64,000 bases of DNA from JAKZRT01 sp047518005 (GTDB taxonomy: Bacteria; Pseudomonadota; Alphaproteobacteria; Rhodobacterales; Rhodobacteraceae), in NCBI GenBank assembly GCA_047518005.1, contig JAKZRT010000010.1, positions 1 through 64,000 of the forward strand. Direction: 5' to 3'. The position numbers were made by a program, and so were the translations under genes. This document shows positions 53,811 to 62,707 of the stretch, piece after piece (position 1 is the stretch's first letter; each line of letters opens with the position of its first letter). Below the pieces are notes generated by a model. It saw only the letters and a program-made list of their open reading frames with translations, did no database searches and was not told the DNA's origin.

Positions 53811-56417
53811 TCAGAACTCCTCCCATGACTCGCCGTCGGGCTCGGGCTCATTCACCAGCGCCAGATTGCCGCACGCGGCATTCGTCGCTTCGGCCCTGCG
53901 GCTAGAAGCCGGCGATCGCGAACGCCCATTTGACGTCGCCGGCGTACCCTTCGGGCCGGCCGCAGCGCTCCGCCGATTGTGGCCATTGCTCACCGGCTCT
54001 GGTTCCGGACGGACAGCGCGTGCCGGCGACGCCGGTGCGACCCCTCGGGCGGTGCCGCCGTCCAATTTGAATGTCCCGACCGCATCCATCAACACACCGA
54101 ATTCGTTTTTCATCGAGGCGATGGCTGCAGTGGTTTCCTCAAACATCGCCGCGTTTTCCTGGGTCGCCTGGTCAAGCTGATTGGTGGCCTGGGTGATCTC
54201 CTGCAAGCCTGTCACCTGTTCGCGCGACCCACTGGCCACATGCGCGATATTGTCCGAAACCTCCGAAATGGCCGAGGCGATGGCTTTCAGCGCCGCACCG
54301 CTTTGATCGACCAGTTTAACGCCATCATCGACCTTCGCGCCGCTTTCCGAGATCAACGCGGAAATGTCTTTGGCTGCCTGCGACGACCGCGCTGCCAGAT
54401 CGCGCACTTCGGTCGCCACCACCGCAAATCCACGACCGGCCTCGCCGGCACGGGCCGCTTCGACCCCGGCGTTCAGCGCCAGAAGGTTGGTCTGAAATGC
54501 GATGTTGTCGATCAGGTCGATGATCTGTGTGATCGAGCTCGAACTGTCCTTGATGCCCTGCATCGCCGCAACGGCGGTGTCGACCACCTCTATGCCGCTG
54601 CTGGCCTCTTTGACCACGCTCTCGGCGCTTGCGCGGGCCTGTTCCGCATTTTCCGACCCACTAATCACCGATTGCTCGAGTTCAGCCAGCGCCGCGCTTG
54701 TTTCTTCCAGCGTGGCTGCGTTGCGTTCGGTCCGCGACGACAGTTCGCTGGCGGCACTTGACAGCTCTTCGGTTGAATCGCCGACCACCATGCTGCTGTC
54801 GCGGATGGTGCCGACCACTTCGCCCAGGCGGGTAATCGTAGCGTTCACCGCCTCGGAAATTTCGGCGAAAATACCTTCATAGTCGGATGTGATGCGAAAC
54901 GTCAGATCGCCATCTGCCAGCGCCGCCATGGCTCTGGATATTTCGTGCAGACCACTGTCGGTCACTTCGCCGATCTGGTTGATGCCACGGCACAGTTCGG
55001 CAAAAACACCTTCCTTGCCTTCCATGTCCAGCCGCTGGCTGAAATTGCCACTGGCGCAGGCCGAAACAACTTCGGAAATTTCGGCGGCGATGACTTGCTC
55101 GCGACGCCGCTGTTCATCCAGCGTCTTGCGCTCGGATTCGGCTGTTTCTTCGGCGTCCTTCTGCGCTGTGCGTTCGGCGTCGCGCTGACGTTCCGCTTCG
55201 GCCTCTTCGTTTTCGCGCTGCTCTTTCTCGCGCGCCCGCGCGTCAAGGATCGACTGGCGAAACCCGTCCAGCGCGCTGATGATCCGGCCAACTTCGGATT
55301 TGTTCGCCTCGGGCAGATCAACTTCAAGATCGCCTTCAGCCATTTTCCTGGCCGCCTCGGACACGCTTACCAGATGGGCACGCACCGGTCTGGCAACGAT
55401 GACGACAGCAATCGCGCTGATCGCCAGGACAACCACCGCCGCTGCGATGTCGAGAATGGCCAGAAAAAACGAGGCGTCGTGACGCTCGGCTATCAGTTCG
55501 TGCAACTCGTGCTCGACGGCCTCCTCAAGCTCTTTCAAAAGGTTGATTTTTTTCGTCTGCGCGTTGAAAAACGCCTCGCCCGAGACCGCCGAGACGTCGC
55601 CCATGACCCCGGCTTCCAACGCTACATGATGCATTTTCTCGACCTCTTCGAAGGTGCTCGAGTCTTCAATTTCCTCGAAAAGTTCGACAATGTGTTCCGA
55701 CGCATCGGCCAAAAATATCGACCTATAGACCTCTTGAACCCGCACCAGCGTCGTCAATTTTGTCAGGGCTTCCGCCGAAAACCCACCAGACGCGAACGCC
55801 GCCGAGCCCACGGCCCGTTCGATCCCGGCATGTTCTTTGCTCTGCAAAAGCGCCGCGAATGAAATGATTTCCGCGGTGATGTCCGAGTCGGGACTGACCC
55901 GCGAAATTTCTTCGATTGCCATCAATATTTCAGCGTTGGTCTGCGTATAAAACGCAGCACCCGCGCTTGCATCGATCCGCAGCCCATCGACCGCGTCGCG
56001 GTGGCTGTCGAGCTTTGCCAGATTTTCCAGTATGGTCTCGAAATCCTCGCCAAGATGTTCAGTCGCGTGATTGCTGAGAAGCCAGTCCAGGTGCTTGGGC
56101 AGGTGTTCGCTGACACTTTCGCGTGCGTGGTTGGTCGCACGCCGCTGCTCTGCCATTTCCGCGCGAAACTTCCTGCCGCCCGAGCCCAGGAAAACCGCGC
56201 TGGCGCCGCGTTCGTTCTGTTGCTCGTGCACAAATTCGCCCAACACGACCATGGCATCGGTCATCGTCAAAAGATGGGTATATTCCCCTGTATGTTTGAT
56301 CGTCGGCACCACAAGCCAGATCGACAGCGCCACGATCATGATCATCGGTACGACCACGACATAGATCATGGATTTCATGATCGAGTTTCTTTGAATGCGT
56401 TTTGAAAGTATGGCCAT
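53811..56417 (-). CDS. Methyl-accepting chemotaxis protein with a nitrate-sensing NIT domain
   Basis: 868 residues. A membrane helix (MIYVVVVPMIMIVALSIWLVV), a periplasmic NIT domain with the GASAVFLGSGGRKFRAEM core (nitrate/nitrite-binding family) to about 310, a second membrane helix (AILDIAAAVVVLAISAIAVVI), two HAMP units separated by an Arg/Glu-rich coiled coil, and the signalling hairpin tip DLIDNIAFQTNLLALNAGVEAARAGEAGRGF (in parts). The C-terminus is SWEEF, an xWxxF pentapeptide like the CheR/CheB tether. ATG 56417 is preferred over 56459, which has no ribosome site. Confidence 0.93.
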   Translation of the reverse strand: MAILSKRIQRNSIMKSMIYVVVVPMIMIVALSIWLVVPTIKHTGEYTHLLTMTDAMVVLGEFVHEQQNERGASAVFLGSGGRKFRAEMAEQRRATNHARESVSEHLPKHLDWLLSNHATEHLGEDFETILENLAKLDSHRDAVDGLRIDASAGAAFYTQTNAEILMAIEEISRVSPDSDITAEIISFAALLQSKEHAGIERAVGSAAFASGGFSAEALTKLTTLVRVQEVYRSIFLADASEHIVELFEEIEDSSTFEEVEKMHHVALEAGVMGDVSAVSGEAFFNAQTKKINLLKELEEAVEHELHELIAERHDASFFLAILDIAAAVVVLAISAIAVVIVARPVRAHLVSVSEAARKMAEGDLEVDLPEANKSEVGRIISALDGFRQSILDARAREKEQRENEEAEAERQRDAERTAQKDAEETAESERKTLDEQRRREQVIAAEISEVVSACASGNFSQRLDMEGKEGVFAELCRGINQIGEVTDSGLHEISRAMAALADGDLTFRITSDYEGIFAEISEAVNATITRLGEVVGTIRDSSMVVGDSTEELSSAASELSSRTERNAATLEETSAALAELEQSVISGSENAEQARASAESVVKEASSGIEVVDTAVAAMQGIKDSSSSITQIIDLIDNIAFQTNLLALNAGVEAARAGEAGRGFAVVATEVRDLAARSSQAAKDISALISESGAKVDDGVKLVDQSGAALKAIASAISEVSDNIAHVASGSREQVTGLQEITQATNQLDQATQENAAMFEETTAAIASMKNEFGVLMDAVGTFKLDGGTARGVAPASPARAVRPEPEPVSNGHNRRSAAAGPKGTPATSNGRSRSPASSRRAEATNAACGNLALVNEPEPDGESWEEF

Positions 56418-56582
56418 GGTGCGTTCCGGTCCCGGTTTTGAAAGTCCTTCCAGCCCCATAAAGTAGATTGCGTAAGAAAATGTTTAATCCAGGCCCGGAA
56501 AATAGACGCAAAAGTCGGGTTAACAACGCGAAACTAGGAGCACCGTGTCGCTCTGAGATTGTTGGATCGATATTGGCTCGGG

Positions 56583-57956
56583 TCAGCCCGCGATCCGGTC
56601 CAGCACGCGGGCCCAGCTTCGGATGCCTTTGTGAAAGCAATCAACGTTGTATTTTTCGTTCGGCGAATGGATCTGGTCGTCCTCAAGGCTGAACCCGATC
56701 AGCATCGAGTCCATGCCGAGAATATCTTTGAAATAGCCAGCGATAGGGATCGAGCCACCGCAGCCGATATAGGCTGCGGGGTTGGGCCATTCGTCACCGA
56801 GCGCCAGACGGGCCGCCTCGAATGCCGGGTTTGAGGTCTCCATGACACTGGCCGGGCTGGTGCCGTACTCAAGAAACTCGACCGAACAATCCGCGGGCAG
56901 GGCGGCCCGGACCAATGCCCGCAAATTCTCCCGGATCGCTTCGGGGTCCTGCGTCCCGACCAGACGAAAACTGACCTTGGCCGAGGCTTTCGACGGCAAC
57001 ACGGTCTTAAACCCTTCGCCCGAATAACCGCCGCTGATCCCGTTGATCTCGCAGGTCGGCCGCGACCAGATCATCTCAAGCGCCGTTCGGTCGGCCTCGC
57101 CCGCTGGTGTGCTGAGGTCGACGTCGCCCAGAAATGTGCCTGGGTCAAACCCCAAACCATCCCACTGCGCGCGCACATCGTCGGTCAGTTCTGGCACGCC
57201 GTCGTAAAATCCCGGGACCGTGATACGCCCCTGTTCGTCGTGCAAACCGGCCAGAATGCGCGCCAGTACCCGGATCGGGTTGATCGCAGCGCCCCCGTAC
57301 ATGCCCGAATGCAGATCGCGCGACGGCCCGGTTATAACGATCTCTTCGCCCAAAAGCCCGCGCAGCATAGTGGTGATGGCTGGCGTTTTGGGGTCGAACA
57401 GGCCGGTGTCGCAGATCAGGGCAATCTCGGCCCGCAATTCGTCAGCATTGTCGCGCAGGAACGGCACCAGCGACGGCGACCCCGATTCCTCTTCACCCTC
57501 GAACAGGAAGGTAAGATTGCCGGGCAGCGACCCGTGAACCGCTTTCCAGGCGCGGCAGGCCTCAATGAATGTCATCAGCTGTCCCTTGTCGTCGCTTGAT
57601 CCGCGCGCGCGGATGACCTTGCCGCCAGGTGTATCTTCGATCCTCGGTTCAAACGGCGGGCTGTCCCATAAGTCCAGCGGATCAACCGGTTGCACGTCAT
57701 AATGGCCATAAAACAGCAGATGCCGCCCGAGACCCTCGGCCCGGCCTACGACCATGGGATGTCCCGCTGTGGGCCGTGCATCCGCCTGAACCCCAAGCGA
57801 TCTGAGGTCCTCAACCAGCCAGTCCGCGGCGCTTTGACAATCGCGCGCAAAAGCCGGGTCGGTGGAAATCGACGGGATGCGCAATAACGCCGAGAGCCGG
57901 TCAAGCGCCCGAGGCAAGTCGGTGTCAATCTGGGTCAGCACAGCGTCAAGGGTCAT
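56583..57956 (-). CDS. M20-family metallopeptidase (dipeptidase/carboxypeptidase)
   Basis: 457 residues. The metal-binding motif is LLFYGHYDVQPVDP (His and Asp), followed by TFLFEGEEESGSPS with the catalytic Glu pair and ALICDTGLF; the dimerisation domain lies at about 200-330 and GCGGSIPIAGYFKD near the end is typical of the CNDP/ArgE-like branch. GGAGG precedes ATG 57956. It diverges from hemA. Confidence 0.93.
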   Translation of the reverse strand: MTLDAVLTQIDTDLPRALDRLSALLRIPSISTDPAFARDCQSAADWLVEDLRSLGVQADARPTAGHPMVVGRAEGLGRHLLFYGHYDVQPVDPLDLWDSPPFEPRIEDTPGGKVIRARGSSDDKGQLMTFIEACRAWKAVHGSLPGNLTFLFEGEEESGSPSLVPFLRDNADELRAEIALICDTGLFDPKTPAITTMLRGLLGEEIVITGPSRDLHSGMYGGAAINPIRVLARILAGLHDEQGRITVPGFYDGVPELTDDVRAQWDGLGFDPGTFLGDVDLSTPAGEADRTALEMIWSRPTCEINGISGGYSGEGFKTVLPSKASAKVSFRLVGTQDPEAIRENLRALVRAALPADCSVEFLEYGTSPASVMETSNPAFEAARLALGDEWPNPAAYIGCGGSIPIAGYFKDILGMDSMLIGFSLEDDQIHSPNEKYNVDCFHKGIRSWARVLDRIAG

Positions 57957-58055
57957 TGTCGGCCTCCAATTCGGGTGCCACGGTACCACCGCCCATGCCA
58001 CTGTCGAGCGTCAAATTGCCGGCCCCGGGCGCATTCCTGCACCTCACAATCGCGT

Positions 58056-58086
58056 CAATTTGAACAGTGCCAATTGCCCAAATTGG
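58056..58086 (+). promoter_or_regulatory. Overlapping inverted repeats at the hemA ribosome site
   Basis: CCAATT (58070-58075), five bases, AATTGG (58081-58086) form a perfect inverted repeat ending six bases before the hemA ATG. A second one, CAATTTG (58056-58062) with CAAATTG (58079-58085), shares the right arm, so the two cannot form at the same time. They could be an operator or two exclusive RNA hairpins near the start codon. The sequence shows pairing; regulation is inferred. Confidence 0.4.
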
Positions 58087-58092
58087 TGTTAC

Positions 58093-59352
58093 ATGGCAAT
58101 CCAGACTTATGGAAACCGGACCTTAACCTTGACCCATTCCGACGCGTTTGACCGTGCCCTTGCGCGCCTGCACGACGAAGGCCGTTATCGGACCTTTGTC
58201 GATATCGAGCGTCGGCAGGGTCAATTCCCCAATGCGACATGGCAAAACCCCGACGGTGCTGAGGCTCCGATCACGGTCTGGTGCAGCAACGATTATCTTG
58301 GCATGGGCCAGCATCCGGTTGTTCTGGCTGCCATGCACGCAGCGCTCGATGCGGCGGGTGCCGGGTCAGGCGGGACCCGAAATATCAGCGGCACAACGGT
58401 CTATCACAAACGGCTCGAGGCCGAATTGGCCGACCTGCACGGCAAGGATGCTGCGCTTTTGTTCACCTCGGCCTATATCGCCAATGACGCGACGCTCTCT
58501 ACGCTGCCGCGCATTCTGCCGGGGTTGATCATCTATTCGGACGAGATGAATCATGCCTCGATGATCGAAGGCATCCGCCGCAATGGCGGTGCCAAGCGAA
58601 TATTCCGGCACAACGACCTGGATCACCTGCGCGCGCTTCTGGCCGCCGACGACCCGGACGCGCCCAAACTTATCGCCTTCGAATCCCTCTATTCGATGGA
58701 TGGCGACTTTGCGCCGGTTGGCGCGGTCTGCGATCTGGCCGACGAATTCGGCGCGCTGACCTATCTCGATGAAGTTCACGCGGTCGGCATGTACGGGCCG
58801 CGCGGTGGCGGGATTGCCGCGCGCGACGGCCAAAGCGACCGCATCGACATCATCAACGGCACGCTGGCCAAAGCCTTCGGGGTGATGGGCGGTTATATCT
58901 CGGCCAGGGAAAATATCTGTGACGCGATAAGGTCTTACGCGCCGGGGTTCATCTTTACGACTTCGCTGCCGCCTGCCGTCGCTGCCGGTGCGGCGGCCTC
59001 GGTCGCGCATCTGAAAACCGACGACGGCTTGCGCGAAACCCATCAGTCCCGCGCCGCGATCCTGAAAGCACGGTTCAAGGCGCTGGGCCTGCCCCTGATC
59101 GACCACGGGTCGCATATCGTGCCGGTCCATGTGGGCGATCCGGTAAAATGCAAGATGCTGTCCGACAACCTGCTGAACGAGCACGGTATCTATGTGCAGC
59201 CGATCAATTTTCCGACTGTGCCGCGTGGCACCGAGCGCCTGCGGTTCACGCCGTCGCCGGTTCACAGTCTGGGCGAGATCGACGCGCTGGTCCGCGCGAT
59301 GGACGATCTCTGGTTGCAATGTGCGCTCAGCCGAATGGACATCTCGGCCTGA
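58093..59352 (+). CDS. hemA: 5-Aminolevulinate synthase
   Basis: 419 residues. PLP-dependent condensation of glycine and succinyl-CoA (Shemin pathway), first step of heme and, where present, bacteriochlorophyll synthesis. YLGMGQHPVVLAAMH, GSGGTRNISGTTVYHKRLE (in parts), YLDEVHAVGMYGPRGGG with the PLP Asp and His, and the PLP lysine in NGTLAKAFGVMGGYI mark the family. ATG 58093 gives a slightly long N-terminus (TYGNRTLTLTHSDAFDRAL); no strong ribosome site is seen. The presence of this enzyme itself supports an alphaproteobacterial origin. Confidence 0.96.
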   Translation: MAIQTYGNRTLTLTHSDAFDRALARLHDEGRYRTFVDIERRQGQFPNATWQNPDGAEAPITVWCSNDYLGMGQHPVVLAAMHAALDAAGAGSGGTRNISGTTVYHKRLEAELADLHGKDAALLFTSAYIANDATLSTLPRILPGLIIYSDEMNHASMIEGIRRNGGAKRIFRHNDLDHLRALLAADDPDAPKLIAFESLYSMDGDFAPVGAVCDLADEFGALTYLDEVHAVGMYGPRGGGIAARDGQSDRIDIINGTLAKAFGVMGGYISARENICDAIRSYAPGFIFTTSLPPAVAAGAAASVAHLKTDDGLRETHQSRAAILKARFKALGLPLIDHGSHIVPVHVGDPVKCKMLSDNLLNEHGIYVQPINFPTVPRGTERLRFTPSPVHSLGEIDALVRAMDDLWLQCALSRMDISA

Positions 59353-59430
59353 ACCACTCCGCAGATTTCCGCGTATTTGACATGGAAATTCCGCCTTTGA
59401 GTGCAAAGGTTAAGCCGATGTGCTAGGTTG

Positions 59431-59444
59431 CCCACCAAGGTGGG
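59431..59444. repeat. Perfect hairpin after hemA
   Basis: CCCACC-AA-GGTGGG, 78 bases after the hemA stop and 55 before the RodZ-like start. No U tract follows, so termination is uncertain; it may attenuate read-through. Confidence 0.3.
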
Positions 59445-59498
59445 TTGGAATCGAATCGGTTACCACTGGGGACAAGAATTGACGACGAGGACGGGCAG

Positions 59499-60674
59499 AT
59501 GACGGACCGGCGCGATAAGCCGGTCGTTGATAGACCGGCAAAGCTGAAGGGCTTTGACGACTATCAGACGTTTCTGGGCGACATCATGCGCGGCGAACGG
59601 GCGACATTGGGCAAGTCGCTTCTGGATGTTCAGCGCGAACTCAAGATCAAAGCCGCCTATATCGCCGCTATCGAAAACTCTGATCCGACAGCATTTGAAA
59701 CGCAGGGGTTTGTGGCCGGATACGTCCGCTCGTATGCGCGCTATCTGGGAATGGACCCGGAAAAGGCGTTTCAGAAATTCTGTGGCGAAAGTAGTTTTGC
59801 CACTACCCACGGTCTGGCCGCCGGAAACGCAAAGTCGAGCACCCGGCGTGCACGGGTGCGCGGCAACGGCGACCCGCTGGTCAATCCGGCCGCCCCCTAT
59901 CTGCCCGAAACAGCCAGCCGGCTGTCCGAGATCGAACCGCGCGCAGTGGCCTCGGTCGCGGTGCTGGCCGCGCTGGTGGTCGGGCTGGGTTACGGCGGCT
60001 GGTCGGTGCTGCAGGAAATTCAGCGGGTGCGTGTGGCACCCGTAGCCCAGGCCCCTGGCGTGATCAGCACCGTCGATCCGCTGGCCGAGCTCGCCGCGGG
60101 CCCCGAGGCGGTCGGGGTCGCCTTGTCAGATACCGCCGAGGCGCTTGACCGCCTCTATCGGCCTCAGGCGCTTGACCTTCCGGTGCTCGTGGCCCGCGAC
60201 GGTCCGATCTCTGCGGTTGATCCCAACGCGGTTGGCGCGCTGGCGTCGCTGGTGCTCGCCGCGCCCGAGATTGACGCATCGCCGTCGATCCCCCCGATCA
60301 CCGAGGCCACGTTGGCCGAAGATACCGTTCAGGTGGTGGCCGACGCCCCGCCCGAAGTGGTGCTTTTCGCGGTTCGCCCGGCATGGGTGCGGGTTCAGGC
60401 CGCCGACGGCACGGTTCTGTTTGAAAAAATTCTGGATGCGGGCGAGCGGTACGTTATTCCCCACTCCGACAACGTCGCGCGTCTCAGGGCCGGCAATTCG
60501 GGCTCGGTCTATTTCGAGATCGACGGCCAGACATACGGGCCCGCGGGCGACGGTGCGCGGGTCGCCAAAAACATAGCCCTGGGGGCCGACGACCTGACCG
60601 CCGTCTACGCCGTGGCCGATATCGACGCCGATCCGGCGCTCAAACGCATCATCGCGCTTGCCCAGGGCGAATAA
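59499..60674 (+). CDS. RodZ-like HTH / DUF4115 protein
   Basis: 391 residues. The cytoplasmic N-terminus has an HTH-like helix bundle (TLGKSLLDVQRELKIKAAYIAAIE in parts, then FVAGYVRSYARYLGMD), a basic linker (STRRARVRGNGD), one membrane helix (AVASVAVLAALVVGLGYGGW) and a periplasmic DUF4115 beta-domain at the end (AWVRVQAADGTVLFEK, VPHSDNVARLRAGNSG-like). RodZ links MreB to the envelope for cell shape. The RodZ-ispG order is conserved far into the Proteobacteria. ATG 59499 has AGGACGGG upstream. Confidence 0.85.
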   Translation: MTDRRDKPVVDRPAKLKGFDDYQTFLGDIMRGERATLGKSLLDVQRELKIKAAYIAAIENSDPTAFETQGFVAGYVRSYARYLGMDPEKAFQKFCGESSFATTHGLAAGNAKSSTRRARVRGNGDPLVNPAAPYLPETASRLSEIEPRAVASVAVLAALVVGLGYGGWSVLQEIQRVRVAPVAQAPGVISTVDPLAELAAGPEAVGVALSDTAEALDRLYRPQALDLPVLVARDGPISAVDPNAVGALASLVLAAPEIDASPSIPPITEATLAEDTVQVVADAPPEVVLFAVRPAWVRVQAADGTVLFEKILDAGERYVIPHSDNVARLRAGNSGSVYFEIDGQTYGPAGDGARVAKNIALGADDLTAVYAVADIDADPALKRIIALAQGE

Positions 60675-60743
60675 CCGCATCCCGGTTGAACCAACCCCGG
60701 CGCGGCGTTATCTAGGCCCCGTCGCACTGACCCCCGGACTGAC

Positions 60744-61871
60744 ATGTCGCTGAACCCGATCCGCCCCTGGCGCAACATCTATCGCCGCAGCTCGCGCCAG
60801 ATATTCGTGGGGCCGGTTCCCATTGGCGGCGACGCACCGATCTCGGTGCAGACCATGACCAACACCGACACCACCGACGTTGCCGCGACCCTTGCCCAGA
60901 TCACCGCCTGCGCCGAGGCCGGGGCCGATATCGTTCGGGTCTCGACGCCTGATGCCGCCTCGACCGCCGCGCTCAAAGAGATCGTCGCCGAAAGCCCGGT
61001 GCCGATTGTCGCCGACATCCACTTTCACTACCGCCGTGCCATCGAGGCGGCCCAAGCCGGTGCCGCCTGCCTGCGCATCAACCCGGGCAACATCGGGTCC
61101 GAGACCCGCGTGCGCGAGGTCATCGCGGCGGCGCGCGACCACGGGTGTTCGATGCGGATCGGCGTGAATGCCGGGTCGCTCGAGAAACATCTGCTGGAAA
61201 AGTATCGCGAACCTTGCCCCGAGGCGATGGTCGAAAGCGGGCTGGGGCATATCCGTATTCTTGAAGACAACGACTTTCACGACTTCAAGATCAGCGTAAA
61301 GGCGTCCGACGTGTTCCTGGCCGCTGCCGCCTACCAGTCGCTGGCCGAAGCCACCGACGCCCCCATTCATCTGGGCATTACCGAGGCTGGCGGCCTGACC
61401 ACGGGCACCGTCAAATCGGCCATCGGGCTGGGCAATCTTTTGTGGATGGGCATCGGCGACACCATTCGCGTCAGCCTGTCAGCCGATCCGGTCGAGGAAG
61501 TGAAAGTCGGCTACGAGATCCTGAAGTCTCTGGGCCTCAGGCATCGCGGCGTCAGCATCATCTCGTGCCCGTCCTGCGCGCGACAGGGGTTCGATGTGAT
61601 CGCGACGGTCGCCGAACTGGAAAAGCGCCTGGAACACATTAAGACGCCGATGAGCCTGTCGATCATCGGCTGCGTGGTCAACGGTCCCGGCGAGGCGTCG
61701 ATGACCGACATCGGCTTCACCGGCGGCGGCGCCGGGTCGGGCATGGTCTATCTGGCAGGCAAGCAAAGCCACAAGCTGTCGAATGATGCGATGATCGAGC
61801 ATATCGTCGAAGCGGTCGAGACACGCGCCGCAGTGATTGAGGCCGAAGCTCAGTCAGAGGCGGCAGAGTAA
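60744..61871 (+). CDS. ispG: 4-hydroxy-3-methylbut-2-enyl diphosphate synthase IspG
   Basis: 375 residues, a [4Fe-4S] enzyme that reductively opens the cyclic diphosphate made by IspF. The N-terminal TIM barrel has VQTMTNTDTTD and LRINPGN; the cluster cysteines are in SCPSCARQGFD and GCVVNGPGEA. It acts directly after the IspF reaction encoded at 1571-2695. Its N-terminus overlaps nothing; a 69-bp gap follows the RodZ-like gene. Confidence 0.96.
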   Translation: MSLNPIRPWRNIYRRSSRQIFVGPVPIGGDAPISVQTMTNTDTTDVAATLAQITACAEAGADIVRVSTPDAASTAALKEIVAESPVPIVADIHFHYRRAIEAAQAGAACLRINPGNIGSETRVREVIAAARDHGCSMRIGVNAGSLEKHLLEKYREPCPEAMVESGLGHIRILEDNDFHDFKISVKASDVFLAAAAYQSLAEATDAPIHLGITEAGGLTTGTVKSAIGLGNLLWMGIGDTIRVSLSADPVEEVKVGYEILKSLGLRHRGVSIISCPSCARQGFDVIATVAELEKRLEHIKTPMSLSIIGCVVNGPGEASMTDIGFTGGGAGSGMVYLAGKQSHKLSNDAMIEHIVEAVETRAAVIEAEAQSEAAE

Positions 61872-62031
61872 TCCCTGTCCGGCCCGCATGGGGGCGTCGC
61901 GTTGCTTAGCGGTCTATCCCGCAGTAGGTCGAACAATGGCACTGTTGGGCAAACCTTTCTGCTCTGGTCAGCGCCGACGCTTGTTGCGTATTCGTCGCAC
62001 TGCGGCCTGCCAATACGCGCCCGAATTTTCA

Positions 62032-62049
62032 TTGACCGATCAGTCTAAG
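62032..62049 (+). promoter_or_regulatory. TetR operator in front of tetR, overlapping its promoter
   Basis: TTGACCGATCAGTCTAAG shares GACCGATC-N2-TCTA with the operator at 62675-62690. TTGACC could be the -35 box, with a weak -10 (TAACCA, 62055-62060) 17 bases on, putting the transcript start at or near the ATG (62067). Confidence 0.55.
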
Positions 62050-62066
62050 TATTCTAACCATACCTC

Positions 62067-62657
62067 ATGACCCGCGGACCCGACAAGCAATTTGACCCCG
62101 ACACAGCGCTGGAAAAGGCGATGCACCTGTTTTGGGCCAATGGCTACGCTAATACCGGAATCAGCGAAATTCAGGCCGCTTTGGGGCTTGGCCGCAAAAG
62201 CCTGTACGATACGTTCGGGTGCAAGCGCGACCTCTATGTCAAGGCGCTTGAGAAATACGCGCGGTCGGGATCGGCCATGCACCTGGAAGCGTTAGGCGGC
62301 GCGGGCCCGGCGCTGGATCAGATACGCGCGCTGATGCGTGATTGTGCTGAAATGCACGCCAGTCCCGACAGCATTGGATGCATGATGGGGGTCAGTATCG
62401 CCGAGTTTGGCAATGATGACCCCGAGATCGCCGGTGTCGTGCGGACCAATTTGAAGATCATCGAAAACGCGCTTTTTGCGGCCTTCGAGCGGGCGAAACA
62501 CAGCCGCGAGATCAGCGAAAAATCCGACAGCCGCGACCTGGCCCGCATGTTTGTGGCCCTGATTCAGGGCGTGGCACTGGTCGGGCGTTCCCGAAGCGAC
62601 CCCGAACTTCCCCACAGTATTGTTAACGCAGCGATGGGTCTGCTCGAGCGCGGCTGA
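62067..62657 (+). CDS. TetR/AcrR-family transcriptional repressor
   Basis: 196 residues. The N-terminal HTH is ALEKAMHLFWANGYANTGISEIQAALGLGRKSLYDTFGCKRDLY (in parts; the TetR signature GxxxxSLYxxFxxK is seen as GRKSLYDTFGCK). The C-terminal ligand domain has no recognised motif. No ribosome site precedes ATG 62067; with the promoter just upstream, a leaderless message is likely. Related operators lie before this gene and before the metallo-hydrolase at 62708, so it probably controls both. Confidence 0.9.
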   Translation: MTRGPDKQFDPDTALEKAMHLFWANGYANTGISEIQAALGLGRKSLYDTFGCKRDLYVKALEKYARSGSAMHLEALGGAGPALDQIRALMRDCAEMHASPDSIGCMMGVSIAEFGNDDPEIAGVVRTNLKIIENALFAAFERAKHSREISEKSDSRDLARMFVALIQGVALVGRSRSDPELPHSIVNAAMGLLERG

Positions 62658-62663
62658 CTTTTT

Positions 62664-62692
62664 TTGACTAAACCTAGACCGATCGATCTAAA
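62664..62692 (+). promoter_or_regulatory. Promoter and TetR operator of the metallo-hydrolase gene
   Basis: TTGACT (62664-62669), 17 bases, TCTAAA (62687-62692) read as -35/-10 boxes. The nearly perfect palindrome TAGACCGATCGATCTA (62675-62690) fills the spacer and enters the -10 box, where a bound repressor would block RNA polymerase. It shares its core with the site at 62032. Confidence 0.65.
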
Positions 62693-62707
62693 TAAAGGAG
62701 AGAAACG

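Noticed and set aside
61872..62031. Possible small gene between ispG and tetR
   Set aside because: Short frames only, without ribosome site or recognisable residues; treated as intergenic.
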